NCBI RefSeq assembly: GCF_910592395.1
Contig: NC_088315.1
Coordinates: 12,092,501-12,156,500 of the forward strand
Length of the DNA stretch: 64,000 bases
DNA from: Lineus longissimus
Lineage: Eukaryota; Nemertea; Pilidiophora; Heteronemertea; Lineidae
Reading direction: 5' to 3'
Shown here: positions 46,973 to 58,703 of the stretch, piece by piece
Numbering within the stretch: position 1 is the first letter of the stretch
How the letters are laid out: each line of letters begins with the position of its first letter
Translations under genes and position numbers: made by a program
The notes under the pieces: generated by a model
Database searches by the model: none
Told to the model about the DNA's origin: nothing
The model's input: only the letters and a program-made list of their open reading frames with translations

Positions 46973-47829
46973 CTTGGATGAAAGAGCAGACGACAAATGC
47001 TAGCGGTGGCTTAGCAAGGAAATAACGGTGCCCCCTGGGCCCGCTAAATATGACCAGATTTAGCCGGGAGATAATGACCCGCTAAGCAAAAAGAAGATTT
47101 GAACAACCCAATGAGCGACTCGCTAAAGTTAGCTGGGATTTATCCTGGACCTAGCCAGTTACTAAGAGTTAGCGGGGCTTTGAACAACCCAGGCAATAAA
47201 TGTATTGCCAACATATAGAAACATGGTGCCTCTAAGTGAGATATGCATGATTCTATTTGTTTTTTCTGTGGCAGTGTGGTTGAGAATGACTTTCTATGTA
47301 TATTGCCTTGATTTGCCTTGATTTCCATAGAAACCAGTATAAAATGTAAATTCCTATAACATGTCAAAATGAGGCTCTTTAAAACATGCTCATCTCACTC
47401 AGAAGCACCATGTTTTTATCTGTTGGTAATACATTTATAGGGTCTAAATCCAACCGTTTAATATTTACGTGTACATTGATGCTTGTGGTCCTGTACAGAA
47501 CTCCCATTCGTGGTCCAATGATGAAGCCATTAACAAAAATTCTAACCCCTCTATCTCGATCCTACAACCACCACTGGAAAAAACTTCAGAATTGGGTTTC
47601 TAGAGGCCAGGTAGGTGTACACTATCCCTCAACACTTTCAAATCTTTTGTAGCTTGCATGTTATGCAGTATTATTGCTAAATACTGCTAAAATAAACGAC
47701 TGTCCAAACACAGCCAGTCACCCTGTTTGATGCACATCTGAATTTTAGTTCAGAAAAATGTCACACATGTTAAACTTTTGATCACTACAATTTTTCACGT
47801 TAAATAAAAGTCGCCTTGCTCCCGGACTA

Positions 47830-49232
47830 TAGAATACAACTGGTCACAAATGTCATCCGATAGTGATTGAATAAAATGTAAAACAATCAAACTATCAAAA
47901 GAGTAGTCGCAGTTCATAATTATTTTGCTCATAATTCTTGTGTATGTGATGTGGGCTACAGAGTAGGTCCTGTATCACAGGGGACATTAACAGTACTACA
48001 TGTAATGCAGCCACGTATTTAACAACAAATAGGGCTATTCATGTGGCTTTTATGACTGACTAATCACCATGATGGTGATGTGACGAATTCGTCTTGTCCT
48101 AATTCATCTTGTTTTCAAGTTGTGACTTTAGTGTCAGTCTCTTCGGATTGGTAGCACCACTGTTCTGGGTCAAACGCCGCCATCTCCGAACCAGTCAACA
48201 TGTACCTTTCTTTTCTCTCCAAACCTTTGTAAATTTTCATCCTTTATATTCATGTTGTGTTCATTAAATTATTACTGTTGGATTTCCATGTTTTTGTGCA
48301 TCATTCTGAGGCCACGATACCCTTGCGAGCCACTGTATCGTGACAGGTGATAAAAGAGCTTTTGTGTTCTGAGCTGTTAAGCACAGGAAGATTTGACACC
48401 CTTTCACTAAACTCTCAAAAATTTAATGTATTCTACAATATACACCTCGTATTTTGCAGAACACATCCATGTGAACTGGAATCTAAATACATAAGTGTAT
48501 TCCAGACATTTCGTGCGCATGCAGTGATGATATTATAAGTATAGTGGCCTGAAGGCTGGAAGGTGACCAGGTAACTGTTATATGTCCGTCCTTGTCGTGA
48601 AGGATACCTTGTAGGACAATGGAATCACGAGCCTCACAAGTGTGCTTTACTCTCTTTTTAAACTTGTGCAGTACAAAACATTCCCGCCAAAAACTTGTAA
48701 AATTTCTCCAACAGCAGCTTGTTTTCCCTCAGCGCCGATAGTTGCGCTCCTCGATTCAGAATGAGCATTATGATAATAAACTTAACCACCCGCCGGTAAA
48801 ACAGTTCTTCCCAAGAGTGTCATTAAACACATACCTAGCACTATTTCATTGCCTTGGGGCGGTGCGTGGCAAAGTTGCCATTATTTATCGAGAGTGACAC
48901 ATACCTGTGGATCAAGCAACAGTGTGGCAACCCGAATGGTTTGATTCGTGCCTTTATGGATCTTTCACATTGTCAACGTAGCTCCGACTTTCAACAATCA
49001 AATTTGACACCACGTATACTGAGACGAGAATAGAACGATCGGCTCTATTTTACAATTTAGGATAGGATTATCGAGTACCTTCAGTTTCACGGTTAGACGA
49101 AATGTAGCTGATCCAATTCACGTATCGTTGATGTATGGATTAGTTTTAATAACATTCGATCGTGTTGGTGCGATATTTCTTGGTATGATGCCTCATTTTC
49201 ATTCCACTACAACTAAGGAACAAAAGCAGTGA
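47830..49232. other. Upstream region of the cGAS-like gene
   Basis: No exon. 48090-48350 has LTR-like texture ending TATCGTGACA but no partner. No TATA box or interferon-type element at a convincing distance from the ATG at 49233. Confidence 0.4.
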
Positions 49233-50597
49233 ATGTCGCAGCAAGCAGACCCAGGAAAAGACATCTACGAATTCTGCCTGCGGAGGTTCAGTCAGGTTAC
49301 CGGCTGGCTCTCAAACCTTCGCATCAAACCCAATTCAGTACACCCAAGTGCGGAGCAACCCGTGCCAGAAATAAAGGTTCCTTCAGTGAGTCCGTCTGAA
49401 ATCTCTGAAATCAAACAATTTTATCAGGAAGACGATGGGAAAGTACATTACTGTGACGAACTTTTAAAGTTGGATGGAGACATCCGCGTGAGTCACCTTC
49501 CACTAAAAGTGAACTGTGCGGAAGTGACGGTCTTGACTACTGTTGATCGTCTGCTGCAGGCCACAAGCAAGTACGATCCCAGGTTTACGTTCTCTCTCAT
49601 GCCTTCAGGAAGTTTCTACCAGGATTTGAAAATAGGATCGCCCGATGAATTTGATTTTCTATTGTGCCTTGACAATTTGTCTATGTGTGAAGTTCAAAAG
49701 ATCCCAGAGTATCATATTTCGACAGATGGGATTTTGTGCTTACTCGTCAAAGAGGTGCCGGCTTCATGGCACAAATCGGATGAGGAAAAGTTTATTAATA
49801 AGATGTTCGGGACAAATATGTTGTGTGGGGATGCAATTAACCAGGAGATTGTCGACTTATGGACTTTCAAGCTCAAACATGTGCTCCCACATCGAGCCAA
49901 TTTTAACACTGTGTCTCTTGAGCTCCATGACTCGACAATCCAGGTGAAACTACGTTGGTCAGGTTACGATAATGTCTACCACTACATTAAGGTTTCCATG
50001 ACTATTGCCGTCAGAAGTCACTCACAGATGTTCGGGGATTTCTGTTCTGATCTGTCCACTCTCAATCCCGCGATCCATCCTTTTGGTAAGATGGTTGAGA
50101 TTATCAGACAGTCCCCTGTTGTCCTCACCCCGGCAAGTGCATGGGCCTGGCGGGTCTCAAACCATTACTGTGAAAAGGTTGTCCTGCGGTACCTAGACGC
50201 GATCAGCCCTAACGTAAAGGCCTGCTTACGAGTCCTGAAGAGTCTCCGTGATCTGTCCTTGCGCGACGAAATTGATGGTGTTCACATCGTCGACACCATC
50301 ACCTTGAAGACACTTCTATTCTGGGAGGCGGAGGAGTTCTATAACGCCAACTATTGGTCCCCACAAAACCTTCCCGACAGGATCATCAACGTCCTTAAGC
50401 GTCTCAAAGCAGCCGTGGACAGACACTTTCTGCCTGATTATTTTGTTGAGACTGTGAACACTCTACCAGCCGAGCTGCTCTTGGAGTTGCCATTATATCA
50501 AAAGTTTCAGGAAACCGTGAAGCTCCGTGTCAATGCATTAATTGACACCATGAGTCAGCGAAATGACGAGGATCCCATATATATAAGTTGCAGATAA
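49233..50597 (+). CDS. cGAS/Mab-21-like nucleotidyltransferase-fold protein
   Basis: 454 residues, intact and intronless, from ATG to TAA. A basic N-tail (1-50) is followed by the nucleotidyltransferase core and the Mab-21 helical C-terminal domain. The core has the GS loop (G126-S127 in MPSGSFYQ) and the metal-binding E139-x-D141 in KIGSPDEFDFLLCLD; vertebrate cGAS has a very similar GS...EFD segment. The third catalytic acid, expected in a VDxxxA strand, seems to be Ser255 (YIKVSMTIAV). The C-terminal part shows Mab-21 landmarks: C313, CLRVLKSLRD (331-340), LKTLLFWEAEEF (359-369), then WSPQNLPDRI and LKxxLPDYF. The cGAS zinc-thumb (HxxxxxCCxC-like) is absent. Family members make cyclic dinucleotides on sensing nucleic acid, or are inactive Mab-21 proteins. 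A lack of introns suggests a retrocopy or a family that is natively single-exon. No adjacent STING-like gene. Confidence 0.85.
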   Translation: MSQQADPGKDIYEFCLRRFSQVTGWLSNLRIKPNSVHPSAEQPVPEIKVPSVSPSEISEIKQFYQEDDGKVHYCDELLKLDGDIRVSHLPLKVNCAEVTVLTTVDRLLQATSKYDPRFTFSLMPSGSFYQDLKIGSPDEFDFLLCLDNLSMCEVQKIPEYHISTDGILCLLVKEVPASWHKSDEEKFINKMFGTNMLCGDAINQEIVDLWTFKLKHVLPHRANFNTVSLELHDSTIQVKLRWSGYDNVYHYIKVSMTIAVRSHSQMFGDFCSDLSTLNPAIHPFGKMVEIIRQSPVVLTPASAWAWRVSNHYCEKVVLRYLDAISPNVKACLRVLKSLRDLSLRDEIDGVHIVDTITLKTLLFWEAEEFYNANYWSPQNLPDRIINVLKRLKAAVDRHFLPDYFVETVNTLPAELLLELPLYQKFQETVKLRVNALIDTMSQRNDEDPIYISCR

Positions 50598-51885
50598 TAG
50601 CATCGTGCGAAGGAACGCTCGCATATGTGGGTGTCGTTTAAAACGCCGAAGACAGTGTCCTTGGCTTGGAGATTTGATGTATTCAAAAATCGGATTGTAG
50701 AGAAGTTTTAAAGAACAAAGAATGCTGTTGACAATTCAGGATGATGTTCACAAGTTTTGAATTGTGGATATTCTTGATATTGCACCAGTCGAATTGTTAT
50801 AGTTACGCTGAAGTTTATGGGTATTTTGTTTCAATGTATCCTGATCATTTGCGATAATTGTCAATTTTTTGTAATTTTGTTTGAATTTATGGTGCTCATT
50901 ACGTTTCAGCAAATGGTCAGAATTGCAGGGGAAGTAGCACATTTCCGCAAATCTGGGTATCAATCTCTTGCAGCAGCCAAGTGCGCACATGTGACCCCCA
51001 ACCTTTTAAAATGACATTGATTCAAAATCCTGCATTAAAATGGGCTTTGTTTACAATGTTTTACTGGGATTTATTTGAGTTCCCCTACGCGTGAAAAGGG
51101 ATACGCGCATGTGTTCAACATTGTAAATAAGTGAATCTGGCCAATGTGCCTCAGGTTTGTCCTGATATCAGTTATGCAACCACATGCGCGTGAACGTAAG
51201 AACGTACAAGAAACCAACACGATGGTCCATTCTTAAGACAACAAAATGTACCTGGTGTTTGTCATTTAACTGAAACATGACACATGAGCCGAATATATAT
51301 GAAATACCAATGTTATATTCTGTCGGTCTTTGTGTGTCTTGTCACGTGTTCTCTCATATGGTCATTGATTTCCTCGGCCGAGTTCGTCTAAGACCGGAGG
51401 GCAGCGTAAGAGTGTCACGCGGTATTAAGTCATATTTGAAATTAACATGTCGTGTAGTTTTTACTATCTCCTGATTGTCGAGTAAAGGTCTCCTAGTTAT
51501 GTTAATTTAGTTTGAGAACAATTTATTTAAACCCACGCGATGGTCCTTGTTAACATAATTACTCTAGACTCGCCGATCTACGACCATTTCTGGATATATG
51601 CAAGCCAAGCCCCCTTAGATATTGGGCCATATAAATAAAAACTAGCATTTTTCGGAAACAAATTCTTCAAGTAGAAGCAGTATTAGCTAAAAGTAAAAGA
51701 TTATGCTTGATTTTGTATAAATAATGTGGACCTTTTACTGCAAATGCTTTGCTAAAAGTCTTCAAGCAAATGCTTAAAAGTCATTCTTATGAATGGTCTG
51801 TGCTGGTAGTCTATTTCATCTTGTGGTTAGTTTGGTATTGTAGGGAGTTTCGAGGTCTCCTTAGGGAAAGATGTCGGCGATAGTG
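50598..51885. other. Gene-free stretch with a dispersed repeat
   Basis: No clear polyadenylation signal soon after the cGAS-like stop. About 51240-51390 (ATGTACCTGGT, later CTTGTCACGTGT) is similar to 54205-54330. No exon recognised. Confidence 0.45.
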
Positions 51886-51889
51886 GTGT

Positions 51890-52548
51890 TCGGTCCTCGT
51901 TGACACACTTTAGCGTTATTATCACCCGACTCGTGCATGCTGTCATATTCGGACATGTATTCATCCACTGGACTTCTACAACGACTTATAATTATATCAG
52001 CGATATCAGTTTGATCGGCAAACATTCTTCTTGGGAGGAATGACCTCGAATCGAGACCTAGGAGGAATTACGCGCTGCCTCCTGAGTTAAAATTGCTTGC
52101 AACTCTACGGTTTTGCAATTTTTACGCTTGCGGATCATTCCAACAGGTTACTGGTGATACTGTCCACATTTCCCAGCCAACCATAAGTCGAGTAATTGCA
52201 GAGGTAACAACCTCACTGAACCAATTTCTGAAACAAGATGACATTCCGCCATTATCTGTTTTTATAATCATATTCCTCGATTTCACGGTGTTATCGGTGT
52301 GGTTGATCGATTGCATACAACGTATTTGGATTCTAGGACCTTCGTTTCATGAGTGGAGATATGTAAACTGGGAAAACTGGTACTCAATCAATGTGCAGGT
52401 TGTTTTTGATGCACATTTTGGGTTTGTAAATGTTGCAGCTAGATGGCCATGTAGCACCCACGACTCCGTTGTGCTCCGAGAAAACGCAGCAGCAGATATT
52501 ATGAAACGTTGGCAAGGGTATAAGGTCATCCTTGTGGGTAGCTTATGA
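51890..52548 (+). pseudogene. Second HARBI1-type transposase relic
   Basis: From about 51980 the plus strand encodes RYQFDRQT, then (after a shift) RPRRNYALPPELKLLATLRF, FYACGSFQQVTGDTVHISQ and PTISRVIAEV, the helix-turn-helix part of Harbinger transposases. Then comes the first-Asp block (HGVIGVVD) in another frame, and YSINVQVVFDAHFGFVNVAA, RWPCSTHDSVVLRE and GYKVILVGSL. The second and third catalytic residues were not found. At least two frame shifts. Diverged from the copy at 45400-46972, so a different Harbinger family. No TIRs were identified. Confidence 0.8.
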
Positions 52549-54380
52549 CGCCATTTTTGAACCCTAACATCCCCGGGCAACGATGAAACAATTGTGTACA
52601 GAAAATAATTTGTAAATGCACCTTTGAATGCCCACGATCAATGAATAATTAACCGATATATAATAGCCAGAAATCAACAAGAAATATGACACCGGTACCT
52701 GATGTGTCTTTTGAAAAAAGATACGTGTTACACTCAAACTTAAGCGGTCAACCTGGCTAGTGGGGCGCTGAGTAGCTTTTTGAATCCCATTTTAGGTGGG
52801 GAACTTTAAGAAGTTGACCACTTAGGGTTTTGTGGCACTAAGTTAAGAACCTCTATGAATATGGGTCGTTAAATAATTTGCCACGTCACAACATCATAGC
52901 CCTAGGTTAAGGGAGAGCCTCTACTTAGGATAGGGAATAGCGGCACTTTACATGCCCAAATCCCCATCAGTTACGACTCACTTAGAATGTTAACATGTGT
53001 GTTCATCCAATGAACAAACATTTCTCGCTCGGAATCTGGTCATTTCTGCTGCGAACTTCTACATTACGCGTGATTGGGAGGAAAGGCTTGCGTTTGAACG
53101 CGGACTCTACATTAGTATGCTACTGGAGCATTTCCGTGAGTGGTTGGACGTTTATCCAGAGACTGACAGTATCCATCACATGATGGAGTACCTTTGCAAT
53201 TGATTTGGAATGTTTACTTTGATGGAAAAACATGCCCTCCGCCTCGCCAGATCGAAACCAGAGTTCTCGCAGATTATGAAGAAATACTTTCCATTTGGTC
53301 TTTCTTGCTCAAAGACCCATCTCGGGTGCCCTCCGAATAAATCGTAAAAGGCTAATACCTCAACTTAAATTTCCGAGAATTTGCTACGGTTTTATTCATA
53401 CGTAAATGCTTCAAAATCGGTAGAGGAAGCAAATGCTTGTTTTGGTCTAATGATTATGCATTTCGGCTTTGTATCAAGTTCATAGTAAGAGTTCAGGATT
53501 GGCCCAAGAGTTTCACTTAGACATATATGTAGGCTAATAGGGAGGACAATTGCTCGACCACACCATAACTGCGGAGAGAAGTACAGCGATTATGTCACGT
53601 GTGATCAGTTCATTCCCAATGCCAACCACTGACCTCCTAAAGACGGACAAATTTGAACCAATCAGTACGAAGGGACCTTGGCCTGTCCAAGAGGCAAGAC
53701 CACCATTGATTTTTTAAGCCTTTTAGCAGTTCAATTGTCAGTGTTTGACCGCGACGCATCAAATACTGCGTGGGGTTGTGAATCTGAAATTTTGATATGA
53801 TATTCCGGACAGTCGGGCAAGTAAATGGTGAAAAGTAAACTGGTAGTTGACCACGGACATTTTTTGATAATCGACAAATTGGACAGACATTAATGTTTCC
53901 ACTCTTTTCAGCCAACTGGCAGAAAAAACTCAAAACACGCCCCCTATTACCAAATTAGCAAAATTCCAAATTAATTTTTTCATCAAATAATTTCTTTATA
54001 TCTGTAGACTTGCCAAAGCAAATATTTTTTCAATACCTCTCCAAACATGTACTTGAGAGTTAAAAACATACTCGCGTCTAATTGATAGGTCTCGACCCTC
54101 CAACCTATGAATATTCATTGGTGGTATTGTCTCCCAATGCATATCATACTTGGGGCGGTCATGACTCAAGTCAATGAACTGGTCTTAGATGGGTGAGTCT
54201 AGAGTATATTACGAAGATGTACCTGGTATAAGCCAATGCACTGAAACATGAGTCACATGAATATATGGTTTCATATCTCTTGGTCTTTGTTCGTCTTGTC
54301 ATGTGTTTATGGTCACGTGACTTCCTCGGATTGGCTCCTATGGCTTTTGAGAGTCGAGTCCGCATGGCAAATTTGGTAAA
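52549..54380. other. Stretch without a supportable gene
   Basis: Only short ORFs lacking features. 54205-54330 is the second copy of the repeat at 51240-51390. Confidence 0.45.
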
Positions 54381-54383
54381 AAA

Positions 54384-54905
54384 TTACGTCACGAGAGGTG
54401 AATTGGGAATACAATAGCCCAGATGGCTCACTAAAGATTAAACATTCAGTATTCAAAGCTCATCTTCAATATTGAATCATTAACCTAAATAGTAAAGTAA
54501 GTTATTTTCGAGTTAGAAAAATATCAAACATACATTCACAATTGTGCCAGGTCGAGTTTTGAATATTGCATTTTGAGTATGAATGAGCCTACTGGGCTTC
54601 GTACCGATCCGCGGGTCTCGTCCGACTCTTCGCACTCGAACTCGGCCCTCCACTCGACCCAAAGAGCTTGAGGGAGAACGCATCGCCAATTAGATCAGAA
54701 ATAACGTCACGAGGGGTGAACTTGGCAAATGAAAGCTCAGAAGGCTCATTGAAAAAATTCAAAATTCGGTGTTTGTATTTTATATTGGACCGTTAACTTT
54801 AATATCAAAGTCAGTCATTTTTGGAGTAAAAAGACATCAAATATACATTCACAGACGTACCGATTCGAGGATTGAATATTGAATATTGATATTGAATGAA
54901 AGGTT
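54384..54905. repeat. Diverged direct repeat, about 200-bp copies
   Basis: 54384-54590 and 54702-54905 share, in order, ACGTCACGAGRGGTGAA, GGCTCA, TCAAATATACATTCACA and TTGAATATTG-type blocks. Old tandem duplication with about 110 bp between. Confidence 0.6.
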
Positions 54906-56568
54906 CCTCCCGCGCTCGACTCTGCAGGTGATGCCTGAACTGATCCATGGCATTGTGCATTGTGCCATCGGAGTGACACTATGCACCATTAGTTCATTGG
55001 CCATTTTCGAATAACCATCTACGAGTTAAAGCAAAATATGATAAACACCCAACTCGATCATTCAAGAAAAAGCTTACAAATGGTTCCGGAACAGGAGAAA
55101 AATATTCGATACATCGAAGTAATAATACCAAGTTCATTCCTTTAAGAAATACTTGTTTTATAATGACTGTGTATCTTACACTGTTACCCCGGGGTGTGAA
55201 CATGACTACTACTGCAGTTTCTGTACATTTCCTTGAAGCTAAGGTGAGATATTTTGTGTGAACGGCAAGTAATTTCATGCCCGTGGCAAAATTCTAATTG
55301 AAAACTCATGTCACATTTGGTAAAGGTAAACATTCTTTCGTTTCTGTTTGATGTCAGTGACATGTTTCATGGGACTGCAGTGGTTTCTATTATTTCTACC
55401 ACAGAAGCAATGCTCAAGGGGCTGCACCGCAGTAATAGCCAGGTTTAGAAACTCCCCAAGACAACGTGACTGTACGATGGTATGCTCTTTACGACAGCTA
55501 AAATTGTCTCGGGACCCTCATCGAACTATTCTTCCTCGGTCACACATAGCGGAATCATTTGCACATAATCTCATTTACACATTAAGAGGCGAGTCCCAAG
55601 AGTGTACGGAAAACATGACTGACAAGTAAAACAGCCCAATTCTATGTTCCATTGGCTACTAGAATTGTACATTTCCCATGGTGGTCATTACTGACAGGTG
55701 GATTTCTGACCAATTGGGCTTAATATAGGGCCTATATTCGGTATATTTGACCTTCTGATATCAACAGTGGGTGGTATTTATTTATTCATCTATTTTATTT
55801 AAATTTCACTGTATTGTACAAAGAACATATATTCAAATAAAATACAGTATGGTGTGTGAATAGTTTAAAATTGCACGAGTTTTGTCGGGTAAATTGTTCC
55901 ATATATTAACAATGCGATTAAAATAGAACCTAAAGAAGGACAGCATTTATAACGGGTCACCGTGATCTCATTATGGACTTATAGCGCGATTATGGGGTTG
56001 TAACTATTTTGCTGTATATTGCCACGAGAAAAGAAAAGCACGCAACCTAACGCCAACCTATTTATGTATAGTGATAATTAGAAGGTGTATAGTTCAGGAA
56101 ATGTTAATAAATAATCATTCCTTATCGTCTTTTGAGAGCATTTTTAATTGTAAAAGTATATGCCTACGTCACAGAGTCTCTGCCCTGGTCATTTTTATCA
56201 CAATAGCCTCGCGCAGCCAGACCTTCTTCACTTATTAGTCTGGCGCAAGCCAGGCGTTCTTTGTACAAGAAGTTTTCCACCACAATGTATCTGGGCCGAA
56301 GAACCACTGCGCAAGATTACCCCGAGCTGAAGCTAAGAATATATTATGCCAATGAGCATACTTTCTCATTGAGTTTTCCCAGAATGGTGCATATCACGCG
56401 AAGCTACTTAGCCTAATACCATAAGGCCCCGCCTGGTGGCGCTGAGGCGGCCGCTGTAATTAAGAAAGTGGTTGAGTCACTCTAGAAGCTACTTGGTCAT
56501 AATAAATGACGGACCTAACCAAAATTGCTTACATTTTCGCATTGCTACACTGACCTAATACTGAAACC
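54906..56568. other. Stretch without a supportable gene
   Basis: At 56208-56260 GCGCAGCCAGACC and GTCTGGCGCAAGCCAGG form a short imperfect hairpin, probably a MITE end. No exon recognised. Confidence 0.4.
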
Positions 56569-56572
56569 ACAC

Positions 56573-56667
56573 GTCTGTTGACTGTGCTTTAAGAGAGACT
56601 GGCATCATGCGTGATTTAAGAGAGACTGGCATCATGCCCAGTCTCTCTTATAGCACAGTCAACAGAC
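56573..56667. repeat. 95-bp hairpin with 30-nt arms
   Basis: Arms 56573-56602 and 56638-56667 pair at 29 of 30 positions (GTCTGTTGACTGTGC...). The 35-nt loop contains a second copy of AAGAGAGACTGGCATCATGC, so the right arm can pair with either copy. Mini-transposon or small-RNA hairpin. Confidence 0.75.
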
Positions 56668-57690
56668 ACCACTATACCCCCTCATACTCAGAAACCACAA
56701 ACGCCCACCCCTTCCTGCTACCTTAATACTTCTGGATCACCCCTGTGGAAATGTTCTGTATAGCATGTATCAGCAGTGTATATGACTGGTAAATGTACAC
56801 ACAAATGTATACATGGTCACGATAGATTCAATTCAAAGGTATTGAATCTATATTATCAATCATATCAATGAACTTCCTTGATCATTGGCATCTAATTAGT
56901 GTCTGTTGGTCTTTTATAACTTGGTTAGCAAAATTAAAGAGTTTTCTCAATGTTTTACAGGTATGATCCATAGCCTCATTTCAACGTTTTCGGTGACCAC
57001 ATCACGGACACAGATGACCGAGAGAGAGGTGCTGAGCATCACTCATAGAACCGAACCCTTTGCACCTCCAATCCAGAACCAGTCGAGTCTGGTATATCAT
57101 TTTATTTATTTCACTGTAATACTTATTACTCAATAAAGAAAACATTATATGGCAGTCGATTTACAAAAATATCAGTGTATCTGTGAGTTTTTACTCGCTA
57201 TCAATGTGGGCTATTAATCATACCCTTAGGACTTGGTCCTGACCTTGTATTTACTGGTTGGTTGTCCCTGATGTAAAGGTTGCCCCCGGCCGAGGCTAGA
57301 CCATGTTCACTGGACTAGTTTGTCACAACCAGCGTACATTTCAAATGAATTGATGTGAAAGCCCAAACTGTTACAGGTTGTCCCTAGGTTGTGACTATGC
57401 ATCAACCCATTGACATAAAGGCTCATACTGTTACTGGTTGTCCCTGGTTATGAGTTGCTGGTTGTGACCATGCATCGACTGGGTTGTGACAGTCCATGGA
57501 TCACCGTCGCAACTGGTATGATTAACCTACTGTTACAACCTTTATATCGGAATTGCGCTCTTTATATGAATTCATATAAAGTTATATGTACAACCAGCTG
57601 ATGGACCAAGCGAAGCTATCTGGCACTCGTAGCGCTCTTGTCATTAGCCCTGTGGATGAAGTACAGTGTCCCTTTTTGGCTCACCGTGCA
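56668..57690. other. Gene-free stretch with a short tandem repeat
   Basis: 57340-57500 holds repeats built on CTGTTACTGGTTGTCCCT and GGTTGTGACCATGCATC. An ORF at 56906-57136 has no supporting features. Confidence 0.5.
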
Positions 57691-57758
57691 GACGACTCGG
57701 ATCCTGGACTTGGCACTTAATTCCCGGAGTTCAGGATTTTGATTTTCTGGGGTGAAAT

Positions 57759-58703
57759 ATGGCTCTTCTGATCAGTGAACATGTTATGGAAACTGACGCT
57801 GACCTTGCATTCTTCACTAATCCTGTCGTAAAGCAACTGACGCCAGAGGGTTTCTCCTTCGTCCACACTCCCAGGACCACAGGGAAAGGTGGTGGTCTCG
57901 GACTCTGTTACCGCAACAACTTGAATGTAGTACACATAAAGAAGCAGACGCCATTCACTACATTTGAAAGTCTCCAAACTATCATTCAGTGTGAAAAGTC
58001 AAAAGTACTTTGCATCGGAATCTATCGACCACCCTCCCGCAAGTATTCGGTAAACAGCTTCTTGGATGAATTCGAGCAGTTAGTTTCTGAAGTGTCCGTC
58101 GCTAAAGATAAACTCCTAATTCTTGGTGATTTCAATATTCACGTGGACAGAGCCGAGCTCCCGGATGTGAAACGCGTCATGGATATTCTTCATTCGCATA
58201 ATCTTTCCCAGCTTGTTTCATGTGCAACACACAAGTGCAATCACACCCTTGATCTTGTGATTGTGAGAGATAAGGACAAGTTAGTGAAGGGTGCTTCAGT
58301 GTTGAACTCGCAGCTGTCGGACCATTCCTCGATTGAGATAGCACTGAGCCTCTCACAGCCGAAAGTCGAAGTGGTTAAAACCTTTCGTAAATACCGTTCG
58401 ATTTCGCCGGAGCAATTGGGACCAGATATACGTCGCGAATTCGAAAAAGTGGAGCAAACTACCCCAGTCAATGCAGTCGCTACTAACCTAAATATAGCAA
58501 CCAAGGCAGTCCTAAATCGAGTGGCACCGATGCAGACAAAACGTTTTACGCCGAGACCAAAGAATCCCTGGTTTAATGATGACATTGCCGCGGCCAAGAA
58601 ACTGCGTCGAAAACTCGAGAGGAAATGGCATTCATTGAACCTTGAAATCGACAGGCAAATCTTTATCAGCCAGCGGGATGAAGTGGTGAACTCTGGTTCA
58701 TGA
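57759..58703 (+). CDS. LINE apurinic-type endonuclease (pol 5' part)
   Basis: Nicks target DNA to prime reverse transcription. Visible: the GKGGGLGLCYRNN block (42-54), IGIYRPPS (87-93), the catalytic GDFNIH (123-128), DLVIVR (165-170) and SDHS (187-190). The usual TETW motif near the N-terminus is missing (DADLAFFT stands there), so the 5' end is damaged or rearranged. The ATG used is internal. The next residues continue in another frame after 58700. Confidence 0.8.
   Translation: MALLISEHVMETDADLAFFTNPVVKQLTPEGFSFVHTPRTTGKGGGLGLCYRNNLNVVHIKKQTPFTTFESLQTIIQCEKSKVLCIGIYRPPSRKYSVNSFLDEFEQLVSEVSVAKDKLLILGDFNIHVDRAELPDVKRVMDILHSHNLSQLVSCATHKCNHTLDLVIVRDKDKLVKGASVLNSQLSDHSSIEIALSLSQPKVEVVKTFRKYRSISPEQLGPDIRREFEKVEQTTPVNAVATNLNIATKAVLNRVAPMQTKRFTPRPKNPWFNDDIAAAKKLRRKLERKWHSLNLEIDRQIFISQRDEVVNSGS

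Larger units (their letters stand above)
44117..47827. mobile_element. Harbinger-like transposon with long inverted ends
   Basis: Starts GTCCGGGAGC and ends GCTCCCGGAC, with TA on both sides. Sub-terminal blocks of about 230 bp (44130-44365 and 47440-47670) are inverted copies of each other; the right side has about 140 bp more near its terminus. Between them lie a small ORF on the plus strand (44590-44983) and a HARBI1-type transposase relic on the minus strand (45400-46972): the two-gene layout of PIF/Harbinger. PIF elements duplicate TWA, whereas here TA is seen, so either the boundary is off by a base or it is a Harbinger relative using TA. Confidence 0.65.

Noticed and set aside
48090-48350. 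Possible LTR end (TATCGTGACA)
   Set aside because: No matching 5' end, primer site or target duplication could be found.
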